The notes below the pieces were generated by a model. The model saw nothing but the letters and a program-made list of their open reading frames with translations, was not told the DNA's origin and searched no databases. This document shows, piece by piece, positions 20,761-30,638 of a stretch of DNA of 64,000 nucleotides. Position numbers and translations under genes: made by a program. Source of the DNA: Bradyrhizobium sp. NP1 (GTDB lineage Bacteria; Pseudomonadota; Alphaproteobacteria; Rhizobiales; Xanthobacteraceae); the NCBI RefSeq assembly GCF_030378205.1, contig NZ_CP127385.1, positions 7,046,001 through 7,110,000 on the forward strand. Reading direction: 5' to 3'. Position 1 is the stretch's first letter; the number at the start of each line of letters is the position of its first letter.

Positions 20761-22226
20761 GGTTCGGGGCAAAACAGGCAACGATGCGGGCCTTGATGGT
20801 CCGCGCCTTGTCGTTTTCGGCGGCCGCGGCGCTCACGCTCAACCCGGCGCTGGCCCCGGTGGTGGCGAGCGACTACCGGGTGCCGCCGCTTGCCGCCGCC
20901 GACGGCCAGCTCAATGCCCGCTTCGTGTCGCTCGGCGTCGGCAAGTCCATGGTCGTCGACCTGCCGCGCGAGGTGAAGGACGTGCTGGTCGCCGATCCCA
21001 AGATCGCCAACGCGATCGTCCGTTCGGCACAGCGCGCCTATATCATCGGCGCCGCCGTCGGCCAGACCAACATCGTCTTCTTCGATGCGAGCGGCCAGCA
21101 GATCGCGGCCTACGACATCGCGGTCACCCGCGACCTCAACGGCGTCCGCGCGGCGCTGCGTGCGACGCTGCCCAATGCCGATATCCGCATCGAGGGCCTT
21201 GGCGACGGCGTCGTCCTGACCGGAACGGCGGCGAACCCGATCGAGGCCCAGCAGGCCGGCGATCTCGCCGCGCGGCTGGCCGGAGGCGCCGACAAGGTCG
21301 TCAACTCGATCGTGGTTCGCGGCCGCGACCAGGTGATGATCAAGGTGACGCTGGCCGAGGTGCAGCGCTCGATCATCAAGCAACTCGGCATCGACCTCGG
21401 CGCCAGCCTCAACTACGGCACCTCGGTCGTGAAATTCAACAATACCAACCCGTTCACTGCCAATAACGGGCCGCTGGTGCCGGGCAACGCCCTGACCACC
21501 TCGTTCGGCGCGACGCCGTCGGTGCAGGCGACGCTACGCGCGATGGAAAGCGCGGGCGTGGTGCGCACGCTTGCCGAACCCAACCTGACGGCGATCTCGG
21601 GCGAGTCCGCGACCTTCATCTCGGGCGGCGAATTCCCGATCCCGACCGGCGTGACCTGCCAGACCACCACCTCCGGCACGATCGGGCAGTGCGTGCAGAC
21701 GGTCAGCTTCAAGAAGTTCGGCATCTCGCTCAACTTCACCCCGATCGTCCTCACCGAGGGCCGGATCAGCATCCGCGTGATGACAGAAGTATCTGAAATA
21801 TCTACCGAAAACTCGCTGCAGGGCGGCCAGGGCGGCACCACGATTCCCTCGATCAAGACCCGCCGCGCCGAAACCACCCTGGAAGTCCCCTCCGGCGGCG
21901 CGATGGCGATGGCGGGCCTGATCCAGCAGCAGACCAAGTCGGCGATCAACGGCCTGCCGGGTATGATGGAAATTCCGATCCTGGGCACGCTGTTCCGCAG
22001 CCGCGATTTCATCAACAACCAGACCGAGCTGGTCGTGATCGTGACGCCCTACGTGGTCCGCGCCGTGGCGCAGAAGGACCTGTCGCGGCCGGATGACGGC
22101 TTTGCCGTGGCCGCCGATCCGCAGACCGACCTGCTGGGCAGCATCAACCGCATCTACGGCGTGCCTGGCCGCAGCGAGCCGCCGGCTCGCAGCTACCGCG
22201 GCGCCTTCGGCTTCATCACGGATTGA
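20757..22226 (+). CDS. cpaC: Tad secretin CpaC/RcpA
   Basis: Outer-membrane secretin of the Tad pilus, 489 aa from ATG 20757 (AAGGA 8 bases upstream). A signal sequence (ALSFSAAAALTLNPALAPVVAS) is followed by a pilus-formation N-domain (GKSMVVDLPREVKDVLVADP), a BON-like segment (VVLTGTAANPIEAQQAGDLA), and the secretin core with RTLAEPNLTAISGESATFIS and GGAMAMAGLIQQQ. The frame is open to 20469, but the extension is low-quality Arg-rich translation. Confidence 0.96.
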   Translation: MRFGAKQATMRALMVRALSFSAAAALTLNPALAPVVASDYRVPPLAAADGQLNARFVSLGVGKSMVVDLPREVKDVLVADPKIANAIVRSAQRAYIIGAAVGQTNIVFFDASGQQIAAYDIAVTRDLNGVRAALRATLPNADIRIEGLGDGVVLTGTAANPIEAQQAGDLAARLAGGADKVVNSIVVRGRDQVMIKVTLAEVQRSIIKQLGIDLGASLNYGTSVVKFNNTNPFTANNGPLVPGNALTTSFGATPSVQATLRAMESAGVVRTLAEPNLTAISGESATFISGGEFPIPTGVTCQTTTSGTIGQCVQTVSFKKFGISLNFTPIVLTEGRISIRVMTEVSEISTENSLQGGQGGTTIPSIKTRRAETTLEVPSGGAMAMAGLIQQQTKSAINGLPGMMEIPILGTLFRSRDFINNQTELVVIVTPYVVRAVAQKDLSRPDDGFAVAADPQTDLLGSINRIYGVPGRSEPPARSYRGAFGFITD

Positions 22227-22246
22227 GCGGGGACGAGGACAGCACG

Positions 22247-22990
22247 ATGACCCTCAGAACATCCCTCAAACGCAGTCGGGCCCCGCGCGTGGCGGTGGCC
22301 TTGTTCGGTCTGGCGGCAGCGCTCGGCGGCTGCATGCACACCAACGAGGACGTGGCGATCACCGCGAGCGTCCCCGAGGACTATCGCCTGCGCCACCCGA
22401 TCGCGATCACAGAGGCGAACAAGTCGCTGGTCGTGTTCGTCGGCCAGGCTCGCGGCGGCCTTTCCGCCGAGCAGCGCGCCGACGTGCTCGGGCTCGGCCA
22501 GAACTGGCAGCGCGAGGCAACCGGCGGCGTGAGCGTCGAGGTGCCGGTCGGCACGCCGAACGCCCGCATGGCGGCCGACTCGATGCGGGAAATCCGCGCG
22601 CTGCTGCTTGCGACCGGTATTCCGTCGCAAGGCATCGTGGTGCGCCACTATCATCCCGACAATCCGAAGCACATGGCGGCGATCCGGCTGAGCTACCCGC
22701 GGATGGCGGCGGAGGCCGGACCCTGCGGCCTGTGGCCGGAGGACCTCGGGCCGTCGATCGACAACAAGGGCTATTTCGACAACAAGTCGTACTACAATTA
22801 CGGCTGCGCCAATCAGCGCAACATGGCGGCGATGGTCGAAAATCCCTCCGATCTGGTCCAGCCACGGCCTGAAACGCCGCCCTACACCGCGCGGCGGAAC
22901 ATCGCGTTCGACAAATATCGCAAGGGTGCGTCAACCGCGACGATCTATCCCGAGGCCGAACGGGCCAAACTCAGCGATACAGGCAAATGA
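22247..22990 (+). CDS. cpaD: Tad pilus lipoprotein CpaD
   Basis: Periplasmic/outer-membrane lipoprotein assisting the secretin, 247 aa. The lipobox AALGGC is visible about 30 residues in. Family features include VPEDYRLRHPIAITE, PNARMAADSMREIRALLL and YGCANQRNMAAMVENPSDLV. ATG 22247 is preceded by GAGGA at 7 bases; a TTG at 22223, overlapping the cpaC end, is the alternative. It overlaps cpaE by 4 bp. Confidence 0.94.
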   Translation: MTLRTSLKRSRAPRVAVALFGLAAALGGCMHTNEDVAITASVPEDYRLRHPIAITEANKSLVVFVGQARGGLSAEQRADVLGLGQNWQREATGGVSVEVPVGTPNARMAADSMREIRALLLATGIPSQGIVVRHYHPDNPKHMAAIRLSYPRMAAEAGPCGLWPEDLGPSIDNKGYFDNKSYYNYGCANQRNMAAMVENPSDLVQPRPETPPYTARRNIAFDKYRKGASTATIYPEAERAKLSDTGK

Positions 22991-24255
22991 TCAGCTACGC
23001 GCGCCAGAATCCGGAAGATCAGTCCGCAGCCGCAACACCGGCCGCGGACGATCATATCGCGCCGGCGCCGCGGGTGTCGGTGCAGGCCTTTTGCGAGACG
23101 GTCGAGACCGCTGCCGCCGTGCAGTCGGCCGGCGAAGACCGCCGCCTCGCCAAGGCCCATCTGAAGATCCAGATGGGCGGCATGGCCGCGGCGATCGAGG
23201 CCTACCGCTCGGCGCCCACGCCCAACGTGATCGTGCTGGAGGCCGATGGACGCGGCGATCTGCTCGCCGGCCTCGACCAGCTTGCCTCGGTCTGCGATTC
23301 CGGCACGCGCGTGGTCGTGATCGGCAGGATCAACGACGTCGGGCTCTATCGCGAGCTGGTCCGCCGCGGCGTGAGCGACTATCTGATCGCGCCGATCAAC
23401 ACGCTCGACGTCGTGCGCGCGATCTGCAACCTGTTTTCCGCGCCGGAAGCCAAGGCGGTCGGCCGCGTGCTGGCCGTGGTCGGCGCCAAGGGCGGTGTCG
23501 GCGCTTCCACCGTGGCCCACAACGTGTCGTGGGCGATCGCGCGCGAGCTTGCCATGGACGCCGTGGTGGTCGATCTCGACCTCGCCTTCGGCACCGCGGG
23601 GCTCGACTACAACCAGGATCCGCCGCAGGGCATCGCCGAGGCGGTCTTCTCGCCCGACCGGGTCGATACCGCCTTCATCGACCGCCTGCTGTCGAAATGC
23701 ACCGAGCATCTCAGCCTGCTGGCGGCCCCGGCGACGCTGGAACGGGTCTATGACTTCGGGACCGACGCCTTCGATTCGATCTTCGATACGCTGCGCACCA
23801 CGATGCCCTGCATCGTACTCGACGTTCCCCATCAATGGTCGGGATGGACTAAACGCGCCCTGATCGGCGCCGACGATATCCTGATCGTGGCCGCGCCCGA
23901 CCTCGCCAACCTGCGCAACACCAAGAACATGTTCGACCTGTTGAGGTCGGCGCGCCCCAATGACCGGCCGCCGCTCTATTGTCTCAACCAGGTCGGCGTG
24001 CCGAAGCGTCCCGAGATCAGTGCCGGCGAGTTCGCCAAGGCGATCGAGAGCCAGCCGATCGTGACGATCCCGTTCGAGCCGCAGATGTTCGGCTCGGCCG
24101 CCAACAACGGGCAGATGATCGCGGAAATCTCGGCGAACCACCGCACCACCGAGATGTTCCTGCAGATCGCGCAGCGCCTGACCGGCCGCAGCGAGGGCAA
24201 GAAGTCACGGAGTTCGTTCCTGTCGCCGCTGATCGACAAGCTGCGGGGCAAGTAG
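22987..24255 (+). CDS. cpaE: Tad pilus localisation ATPase-like protein CpaE/TadZ
   Basis: TadZ/CpaE proteins place the pilus machinery, often at a pole. The 422 aa comprise a disordered start, a receiver-like domain (NVIVLEADGRGDLLAGLDQL to LIAPINTLDVVRAICNLF) and a MinD/ParA-like domain with the deviant Walker A AKGGVGAST and DLDLAFGTAGLDYNQDPP. ATGA overlap with cpaD indicates coupling. Confidence 0.95.
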   Translation: MISYARQNPEDQSAAATPAADDHIAPAPRVSVQAFCETVETAAAVQSAGEDRRLAKAHLKIQMGGMAAAIEAYRSAPTPNVIVLEADGRGDLLAGLDQLASVCDSGTRVVVIGRINDVGLYRELVRRGVSDYLIAPINTLDVVRAICNLFSAPEAKAVGRVLAVVGAKGGVGASTVAHNVSWAIARELAMDAVVVDLDLAFGTAGLDYNQDPPQGIAEAVFSPDRVDTAFIDRLLSKCTEHLSLLAAPATLERVYDFGTDAFDSIFDTLRTTMPCIVLDVPHQWSGWTKRALIGADDILIVAAPDLANLRNTKNMFDLLRSARPNDRPPLYCLNQVGVPKRPEISAGEFAKAIESQPIVTIPFEPQMFGSAANNGQMIAEISANHRTTEMFLQIAQRLTGRSEGKKSRSSFLSPLIDKLRGK

Positions 24256-24275
24256 ACCGCGTCTGGAGCAGTATC

Positions 24276-25745
24276 GTGTTTGGTAAGCGTAGCGGAACCG
24301 ACAATGACACACGGGTGATGAAGCCCGCGGCCGCGCCGGAACCGGCGCCCGCGCCGGCGCCGGCCGCCGCGCGCCCCGCCGCACCGCCTCCCGTCGCCTC
24401 GCCGCCGCTGGCGCCGGCCAGGCCCGCCCCGCCCGCTCCCGTCATCGAGGCCCGCCGCTCGGAGACCTACTACCAGGTCAAGGCGACGATCTTCGGCGCC
24501 CTGATCGAGGCGATCGACCTCGCCCAGCTCGCCAAGCTCGACAGCGAATCGGCGCGCGAGGAAATCCGCGACATCGTCAACGAGATCATCGCGATCAAGA
24601 ACATCGTGATGTCGATCGCCGAGCAGGAAGAGCTGCTCGACGATATCTGCAACGACGTGCTCGGCTACGGGCCGCTCGAGCCGCTGCTGGCGCGCGACGA
24701 CATCGCCGACATCATGGTCAACGGCGCCAACACCGTCTACATCGAGGTCGCCGGCAAGATCCAGCGCACCGGCATCCGCTTCCGCGACAACCAGCAGCTG
24801 CTCAACATCTGCCAGCGTATCGTCAGCCAGGTCGGCCGCCGCGTCGACGAATCCTCGCCGATCTGCGACGCGCGCCTCGCCGACGGCTCTCGCGTCAACG
24901 CCATCGTATCGCCGCTTGCGATCGACGGCCCCGCGCTCACCATCCGCAAGTTCAAGAAGGACAAGCTGACGCTCGACCAGCTCGTCAGGTTCGGCGCGAT
25001 CACGCCGGAGGGTGCGGAGATCCTGCAGATCATCGGCCGTTCGCGCTGCAACGTGCTGATCTCGGGCGGCACCGGCTCCGGCAAGACCACGCTGCTCAAC
25101 TGCCTGACCAACTATATCGACCACGACGAGCGCGTCATCACCTGCGAGGACGCAGCCGAGCTCCAGCTGCAGCAGCCGCATGTGGTGCGGCTGGAGACCC
25201 GTCCGCCGAACATCGAAGGCGAAGGCCAGGTGACGATGCGCGAGCTGGTGCGGAACTGCCTGCGTATGCGACCCGAGCGCATCATCGTCGGCGAAGTCCG
25301 CGGACCGGAAGCGTTCGACCTGCTGCAGGCGATGAACACCGGTCATGACGGATCGATGGGAACGCTGCACGCCAACAACCCGCGCGAGGCGCTGTCGCGC
25401 TGCGAATCGATGATCACGATGGGCGGTTTCGCGCTGCCCTCGCGCACCATCCGCGAGATGATGTGCGCCTCGATCGACGTCATCATCCAGGCCGCGCGCC
25501 TGCGAGACGGCTCGCGGCGCATCACCCACATCACCGAGGTGATGGGGATGGAAGGCGAAACCATCATCACCCAGGACGTCTTCGTCTACGACATGATCGG
25601 CGAGGACGCCAACGGCAAGATCATCGGCCGGCACCGCTCGACCGGGATCGGCCGGCCACGCTTCTGGGAACGCGCCCGCTACTTCGGCGAAGAGAAGCGG
25701 CTCGCTGCCGCGCTGGACGCTGCCGAAGTGACCCGGGAATCGTGA
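24276..25745 (+). CDS. cpaF: Tad pilus assembly ATPase CpaF/TadA
   Basis: Hexameric secretion ATPase driving Tad pilus extension (and possibly retraction), 489 aa. The start is GTG 24276, with GGAG seven bases upstream; the frame runs further back inside cpaE but without meaning. After a Pro/Ala-rich linker (~45 residues) come [20 protein letters not shown], Walker [13 protein letters not shown], the Asp box [20 protein letters not shown], Walker [13 protein letters not shown] and the His box [19 protein letters not shown]. All catalytic elements are intact. Confidence 0.96.
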   Translation: MFGKRSGTDNDTRVMKPAAAPEPAPAPAPAAARPAAPPPVASPPLAPARPAPPAPVIEARRSETYYQVKATIFGALIEAIDLAQLAKLDSESAREEIRDIVNEIIAIKNIVMSIAEQEELLDDICNDVLGYGPLEPLLARDDIADIMVNGANTVYIEVAGKIQRTGIRFRDNQQLLNICQRIVSQVGRRVDESSPICDARLADGSRVNAIVSPLAIDGPALTIRKFKKDKLTLDQLVRFGAITPEGAEILQIIGRSRCNVLISGGTGSGKTTLLNCLTNYIDHDERVITCEDAAELQLQQPHVVRLETRPPNIEGEGQVTMRELVRNCLRMRPERIIVGEVRGPEAFDLLQAMNTGHDGSMGTLHANNPREALSRCESMITMGGFALPSRTIREMMCASIDVIIQAARLRDGSRRITHITEVMGMEGETIITQDVFVYDMIGEDANGKIIGRHRSTGIGRPRFWERARYFGEEKRLAAALDAAEVTRES

Positions 25746-25755
25746 GAGGCGCGCC

Positions 25756-26730
25756 ATGAACGTTCAAATACTCGCCCTCGCCTTTCTCGCCGCCACCGCG
25801 ATCGGGGGCGTCGCCTGGGTGCTTCTCTATCCATTGCTGTCGGGCCAACAGAACCTGGACAGCCGGCGCGCCTCGATTGCGAAGTCGGAGCCCGTCGCCC
25901 GCCAGGCCGATCGGAACCAGCGCTCGCGCCGCGAACAGGTCGAAGGCTCGCTGAAGGAGCTGGAGGCACGGCGCCAGAAGGAAAAGAAGCTGCCGATCAG
26001 CGTGCGCCTGACCCAGGCCGGCCTCAACTGGTCGACCCAGAAATTCACGGTGGTATCGGCGATCCTGGGCGGCCTTTTCTTCGCTGTCGGCTTCTTCGTG
26101 GGCGGCAGCCTGCTCGCCGCGGCCGGGCTCGCTTTTGCCGGCGGCTTCGGCCTGCCGCGCTGGGCGCTCGGCTATCTCAAGAAGAAGCGCGAGAAAGCCT
26201 TTCTCAAGGCGCTGCCCGACGCGGTGGACGTGATCGTGCGCGGCATCAAGGCCGGCCTGCCGCTGTTCGAATCGATCAAGGTCGTCGCCGCCGACTCGCC
26301 GGAACCGCTGCGCAGCGAGTTCGGCGCCATCATCGAAACCCAGGCGATCGGCATGCCGCTCGGCGAAGCCTGCGCGCGACTGTACGAGCGCATGCCGGTG
26401 CCCGAGGCCAACTTCTTCGGCATCGTGGTCTCGATCCAGCAGAAATCGGGCGGCAACCTCTCGGAAGCGCTCGGCAACCTCTCCAAGGTGCTGCGCGACC
26501 GCAAGAAGATGGCCGAGAAGATCCAGGCGATGTCGATGGAAGCCAAGGCGTCGGCCGGCATCATCGGCGCGCTGCCGCTGGTCGTCATGGTGCTGGTCTA
26601 CATCACCACGCCCGACTACATCTCGCTGCTGTGGACCCATCCGACCGGCCAGCTGCTTCTGGTCGGCTCCGCGATCTGGATGTCGGTCGGCGTGATGGTG
26701 ATGAAGAAAATGATCAATTTCGATTTCTGA
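25756..26730 (+). CDS. tadB: Tad pilus platform protein TadB
   Basis: Inner-membrane GspF-like platform protein, 324 aa. Two N-terminal hydrophobic segments, a cytosolic T2SSF domain (ALPDAVDVIVRGIKAGLPLF, EFGAIIETQAIGMPLGEACA, SGGNLSEALGNLSKVLRDR) and C-terminal helices (SAGIIGALPLVVMVLVYITT) are visible. It lies 10 bp after cpaF and 10 bp before tadC, the usual order. Confidence 0.95.
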   Translation: MNVQILALAFLAATAIGGVAWVLLYPLLSGQQNLDSRRASIAKSEPVARQADRNQRSRREQVEGSLKELEARRQKEKKLPISVRLTQAGLNWSTQKFTVVSAILGGLFFAVGFFVGGSLLAAAGLAFAGGFGLPRWALGYLKKKREKAFLKALPDAVDVIVRGIKAGLPLFESIKVVAADSPEPLRSEFGAIIETQAIGMPLGEACARLYERMPVPEANFFGIVVSIQQKSGGNLSEALGNLSKVLRDRKKMAEKIQAMSMEAKASAGIIGALPLVVMVLVYITTPDYISLLWTHPTGQLLLVGSAIWMSVGVMVMKKMINFDF

Positions 26731-26740
26731 GGGTCGCGTC

Positions 26741-27718
26741 ATGATCGATTTTCTGAGCACCAAGCTCCACGATCCGCACTTCATGACCATGCTGCTCGCG
26801 GCGATCGCCGTGAGCGCCACTGCCTATACGCTGATCTGGCCGCTGTTTGCCGGCGAGAACCTGTCCAAGCGCATGAAGGCGGTGGCCAGTGAGCGCGAGC
26901 GCATCCGCGCGCGTGAGCGCGAGCGGCTGGCCAAGTCCGAGAAGGTCACGCTGCGGCAGACGCCGAAGCAGCTTGTCTCCAAGGTGGTCGACGACCTCAA
27001 CCTGACGAAATGGCTGGCCCAGGAGGCCGCGCGCGAGAAGCTCATCATGGCCGGCTATCGCGGCCAGGCGCCCTACATCACCTTCCTGTTCGCCAGGCTG
27101 ATCACGCCGGCGGTGTTCCTGGTCGGCGCCGTGTTCTACCTGTTCGTGATCACCAATTTCGACAAGCCGCTGCCGTTCAAGATCGGCCTCTGCATCGGCG
27201 CGATCTATCTCGGGCTGCAGGCGCCGATGCTGTTCCTCAAGAATGCCATCAGCAAGCGGCAGCTCTCGATCAAGCGGGCCTTCCCGGACGCGCTCGACCT
27301 GCTCCTGATCTGCGTCGAGTCCGGCATGTCGATCGAGTCGGCCTTTCGCAAGGTCTCGACCGAGATCGTCGGCCAGTCGATCGCGCTGTCGGAGGAGTTC
27401 ACCCTGACCACGGCCGAGCTGTCATACCTGCAGGACCGCAAGGTCGCCTATGAGAATCTGGCTAAGCGCACCGGCATCGACGGCGTGAAATCGGTCTGCC
27501 TCGCGCTGCAGCAGTCCGAGCGCTACGGCACGCCGCTCGGCCAGAGCCTGCGCGTGATGGCGCAGGAAAACCGCGACATGCGCATGAACGAGGCCGAGAA
27601 GAAGGCCGCGGCGCTGCCGCCCAAGCTCACGGTGCCGATGATCCTGTTCTTCCTGCCGGTGCTGTTTGTGGTCATCCTTGGGCCGACCGGCATCAAGATC
27701 TCGCAGACGCATTGGTAA
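26741..27718 (+). CDS. tadC: Tad pilus platform protein TadC
   Basis: Second GspF-like inner-membrane platform protein, 325 aa, partner of TadB. It has FPDALDLLLICVESGMSIES, TTAELSYLQDRKVAYENLAKR and the typical end KLTVPMILFFLPVLFVVILGP. A charged linker (ERERIRARERERLAK) precedes the domain. It is the last plus-strand gene of the tad cluster. Confidence 0.95.
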   Translation: MIDFLSTKLHDPHFMTMLLAAIAVSATAYTLIWPLFAGENLSKRMKAVASERERIRARERERLAKSEKVTLRQTPKQLVSKVVDDLNLTKWLAQEAAREKLIMAGYRGQAPYITFLFARLITPAVFLVGAVFYLFVITNFDKPLPFKIGLCIGAIYLGLQAPMLFLKNAISKRQLSIKRAFPDALDLLLICVESGMSIESAFRKVSTEIVGQSIALSEEFTLTTAELSYLQDRKVAYENLAKRTGIDGVKSVCLALQQSERYGTPLGQSLRVMAQENRDMRMNEAEKKAAALPPKLTVPMILFFLPVLFVVILGPTGIKISQTHW

Positions 27719-27866
27719 GAGCCGGCTCGCCGGCATCGGCGCGGGCTTCAAGCAGGCACCGGCCCCGCGGCCGTTGCGCGCCGGACCCGGGACCCGCGGA
27801 TCAGAATTCCATGATCGTTTCGAAAAAAAGCGGCGGCTGCCCGCCCGTTGAGGCGCTTGCCTCAGA

Positions 27867-27934
27867 GCGTTTTCGGGCGAAAGCCTGCCCCGGACTTGAT
27901 CCGGGGTGGGCACCGGTTCGCGTGAAGAAAACGC
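27867..27934. repeat. Dispersed palindromic repeat downstream of tadC
   Basis: GCGTTTTC and GAAAACGC are exact inverted repeats 68 bp apart, with the inner stem CCCCGGACTTGATCCGGGG-like. The next bases, GCGAACTTCGGAATCGGGACACTAG, resemble parts of the repeat at 40444-40514. It fills most of the tadC-tadD gap, which holds no gene. Confidence 0.65.
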
Positions 27935-27960
27935 GCGATGCGAACTTCGGAATCGGGACA

Positions 27961-28776
27961 CTAGTCGCCCTGGTCGAGGGCCACCACTGGCGCAGCGTGC
28001 GTCGCACGCGCCGCCGTGCGGGGGCTCTCCTTGGCCTTCAGCATTTCCTTGAGATAGGCGACGTTGGCGGCGGCCTCGTCCGACGGCAGGTCGCTCTTGA
28101 CGATGCCTTCGGCCTCCGCAAAGCGACCCTGCAACCCGACCACGAGGGCGAGGTTTTGGCGCACCCGCGCGTCGGCGCGGGTCGAGGCATAAGCCTGGCG
28201 CAGCGCCTGCTCCGCCTTCGGCAGGTCTCGGGTCAGCATGTAGGAGAGCCCGAGATTGGACAGCACCGACGGCTCGCCCGGCGCGATCTTGAGCGCGCTC
28301 GCATAGTAGCGTCGCGCCTCCTCGTGGCGGCCGAGCTGATCGAGCGCGGTCCCCTGCACCGAGAGAATCCGCCAGTCGGGATCATCGGGGCTGTGGGCAC
28401 GGCTCAGCACGTCGAAGGCCTGCTGGAAATTGCCGTTGTCGGCGAGCGCACGGCCCCAGGCCGCGAGCAGCGCCTTGTTGCCGGGATTGGCGATGGTGGC
28501 CTGCTCGAGCACGGCGACCGCCTGCGCACGCTGGCCGTTGGCGCGCAGCGCCTGCCCGTAGGCCAGCGCCGCGTCGGCGTCCTTGGGATTGGCGCGGTAG
28601 CGGTCGGCGGCGACCTCGGCCGAGCGATGCGGATCGACGGGGGCCGCGCTGTCCGGCCTCGCCGCAAGCGCACCCGTGACGTCGGACATGGTCTGGCATC
28701 CACCGAGGCCGGCGGCGATGACCGCCGTCAGGGCCACGGACGCAAGGAGCCGGGGAAGACTGGACCGAAGACGCAT
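27961..28776 (-). CDS. tadD: TPR lipoprotein TadD
   Basis: Tad-locus pilotin-like lipoprotein of 271 aa. The signal peptide ends in the lipobox GLGGC (about residue 27), and then five to six TPR-like helix pairs follow (DADAALAYGQALRANGQRAQ, PGNKALLAAWGRALADNGNF, PSVLSNLGLSYMLTRDLPKA). In the Tad system TadD supports secretin stability or localisation. It converges on tadC and is transcribed separately, behind its own CtrA-like box. Confidence 0.9.
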   Translation of the reverse strand: MRLRSSLPRLLASVALTAVIAAGLGGCQTMSDVTGALAARPDSAAPVDPHRSAEVAADRYRANPKDADAALAYGQALRANGQRAQAVAVLEQATIANPGNKALLAAWGRALADNGNFQQAFDVLSRAHSPDDPDWRILSVQGTALDQLGRHEEARRYYASALKIAPGEPSVLSNLGLSYMLTRDLPKAEQALRQAYASTRADARVRQNLALVVGLQGRFAEAEGIVKSDLPSDEAAANVAYLKEMLKAKESPRTAARATHAAPVVALDQGD

Positions 28777-28835
28777 GGCACGGGACTCACGGACGGATTA
28801 ATCGAGCCGAACGCGCCAGCAATAGACTGTTAACC

Positions 28836-28850
28836 CTAATGCCAGGTTAA
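28836..28850 (-). promoter_or_regulatory. CtrA-like box upstream of tadD
   Basis: Minus-strand TTAA-CCTGGCA-TTAG, one mismatch in the paired TTAA half-sites, 60-75 bp before the tadD start. Confidence 0.4.
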
Positions 28851-28896
28851 TGGGGCGCCGGAGCGGCGCGAGGTCGCAAGGCGAGGCAACGGCCCA

Positions 28897-29100
28897 TCAA
28901 TATTCAGCCGCCAGCCGCTTCCTGATCTCGTCGAGCCGCTTGTCGATGGCGTCGAAGCGCGCGTGGATAGCGCGGTCGTGCAGGTAGAAAATATAGCCGC
29001 CGGCGAGCAGGCCGAAGATCCAGTGATGGGTCTCGACGTAGTTCAGCACCGCCTCGATCGCGTGGCCGACAAAAGCAAAAACACCCAACACCACATCCAT
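28897..29100 (-). CDS. Small single-pass membrane protein
   Basis: A 67-aa protein with a hydrophobic N-terminus (MDVVLGVFAFVGHAIEAVL), a second hydrophobic stretch (WIFGLLAGGYIFYLHD) and a charged helical tail (ARFDAIDKRLDEIRKRLAAE) likely to form a short coiled coil. ATG 29100 is preceded by GGGGA at 6 bases; an in-frame start 18 codons earlier lacks such a site. Family not recognised. Confidence 0.65.
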   Translation of the reverse strand: MDVVLGVFAFVGHAIEAVLNYVETHHWIFGLLAGGYIFYLHDRAIHARFDAIDKRLDEIRKRLAAEY

Positions 29101-29255
29101 TGCGTTTCCCCGGAGCATCAAAATGGCCGGCCGAAACCTATCACGATCCGCCATGTGCCGTGTAGCGGCCCTGCCTTGCCCGCCTATCCGATTGCAGGGG
29201 CGGAAAAACTCTGCGAAGTCTGGCGCACTGCTTTCTACAAAGGATCACGCAGGGC

Positions 29256-30638
29256 ATGCCCACCGTGTTCGAGACCGCATCCGCCGCATCCGCCATTCCC
29301 ATCACTTTCGTCACGAAATCGACGTGGGAGACGATCCGGGCCGGACTGCCCGCGCCGGCGCGGCAATTTGCGGCCGCCAATGGCTTCACGGGCAAGCCCG
29401 GCGCCTGCCTGACCCTGCCGGCCGCCGACGGGACGATTGCCGAGGTGCTGTTCGGCCTCGAGGAGGCGGACGGCCCGTCGCGGGACCTGTTCCGGCCGGG
29501 CGCGCTGCCCGGCCTGCTGCCCGCGGGAACCTACCGTTTCGCCAACGCGCCGCATGACCCGCGGCTCGCCGCGCTGGCGTTCGCGCTCGGCAGCTATCGC
29601 TTTGGCCGTTATCGCAAGGCGGACGCTCCCGAAGTCAGGCTGGTGCCGCCCGAGGGTATCGACGTCGCTGAGATCACGCGGATGGCGGAGGCGGCGGCGC
29701 TGGCGCGCGACCTCGTCAACACGCCGTCCAACGACATGGGTCCGGAGCAGCTCGCGCAGGCGGCGGGCAACGTCGCAACGCGCTTCGGCGCGCGCGTCAG
29801 CTGCATCGTCGGCGACGATCTGCTGCGGGAGAACCTGCCGCTGATCCACGCCGTCGGCATGGCTTCGACCCGCGCCCCGCGCCTGATCGATTTCTCATGG
29901 GGCGATCCGGCCCATCCCAAGGTCACGCTGGTCGGCAAGGGCGTCTGCTTCGACACCGGCGGGCTCGACCTGAAACCGTCCAGCGGCATGCGGATCATGA
30001 AGAAGGACATGGGCGGCGCCGCCAATGTGCTGGCGCTGGCGCAGATGATCATGGATGCCGGACTGAAGGTGCGCCTGCGCGTGCTGATCCCGGCGGTCGA
30101 GAACGCAGTCGCCGGCAACGCCTTCCGTCCGCTCGACATCTTCCCGTCGCGCAAGGGCATCACGGTCGAGATCGGCAACACCGACGCCGAAGGCCGGCTG
30201 ATCCTCGCGGACGCATTGGCTCTCGCGGACGAGGAGAAGCCGGATCTCCTGATCGACATGGGCACGCTGACGGGCGCGGCGCGAGTGGCGCTGGGGCCGG
30301 ATCTGCCGCCCTTCTATACCGATGACGAGGTGCTTGCCGCCGAGGTCGCGCGCTTTGCCAGGGAGGAGAACGATCCCCTGTGGCGCATGCCGCTGTGGAT
30401 GCCTTACGATGGCTGGCTCGATTCCAAGGTCGCCACCATCAACAACGCGCCATCCGGCACGTTCGCGGGCTCGATCACCTGCGCGCTGTTCCTCAAGCGC
30501 TTCGTCGAGCACGCCAGGAGCTGGCTGCACCTCGACATCTACGCCTGGACACCCTCGGCGAAGCCGGCGCGCCCGGAGGGCGGCGAGTGCCAGGCCGCGC
30601 GCGCGGTCTACAAGCTGATCGGGCAACGCTATGGATGA
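29256..30638 (+). CDS. M17 leucyl aminopeptidase family protein
   Basis: Di-metal aminopeptidase of the cytosol, removing N-terminal residues from peptides. The 460-aa protein carries the M17 signature NTDAEGRL at residues 308-315, and VGKGVCFDTGGLDLKPSSGM with the conserved Lys and Asp ligands, followed by MKKDMGGAANV. The N-terminal domain is short and divergent, as in the PepB/LAP-like group of alphaproteobacteria. It overlaps the NlpC/P60 gene by 8 bp, so peptide and peptidoglycan turnover may be coupled. Confidence 0.93.
   Translation: MPTVFETASAASAIPITFVTKSTWETIRAGLPAPARQFAAANGFTGKPGACLTLPAADGTIAEVLFGLEEADGPSRDLFRPGALPGLLPAGTYRFANAPHDPRLAALAFALGSYRFGRYRKADAPEVRLVPPEGIDVAEITRMAEAAALARDLVNTPSNDMGPEQLAQAAGNVATRFGARVSCIVGDDLLRENLPLIHAVGMASTRAPRLIDFSWGDPAHPKVTLVGKGVCFDTGGLDLKPSSGMRIMKKDMGGAANVLALAQMIMDAGLKVRLRVLIPAVENAVAGNAFRPLDIFPSRKGITVEIGNTDAEGRLILADALALADEEKPDLLIDMGTLTGAARVALGPDLPPFYTDDEVLAAEVARFAREENDPLWRMPLWMPYDGWLDSKVATINNAPSGTFAGSITCALFLKRFVEHARSWLHLDIYAWTPSAKPARPEGGECQAARAVYKLIGQRYG

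Noticed and set aside
23976..25757. A 593-codon frame antisense to cpaE-cpaF
   Set aside because: Same cause: high GC3 removes antisense stops. The sense strand carries clear Tad proteins.
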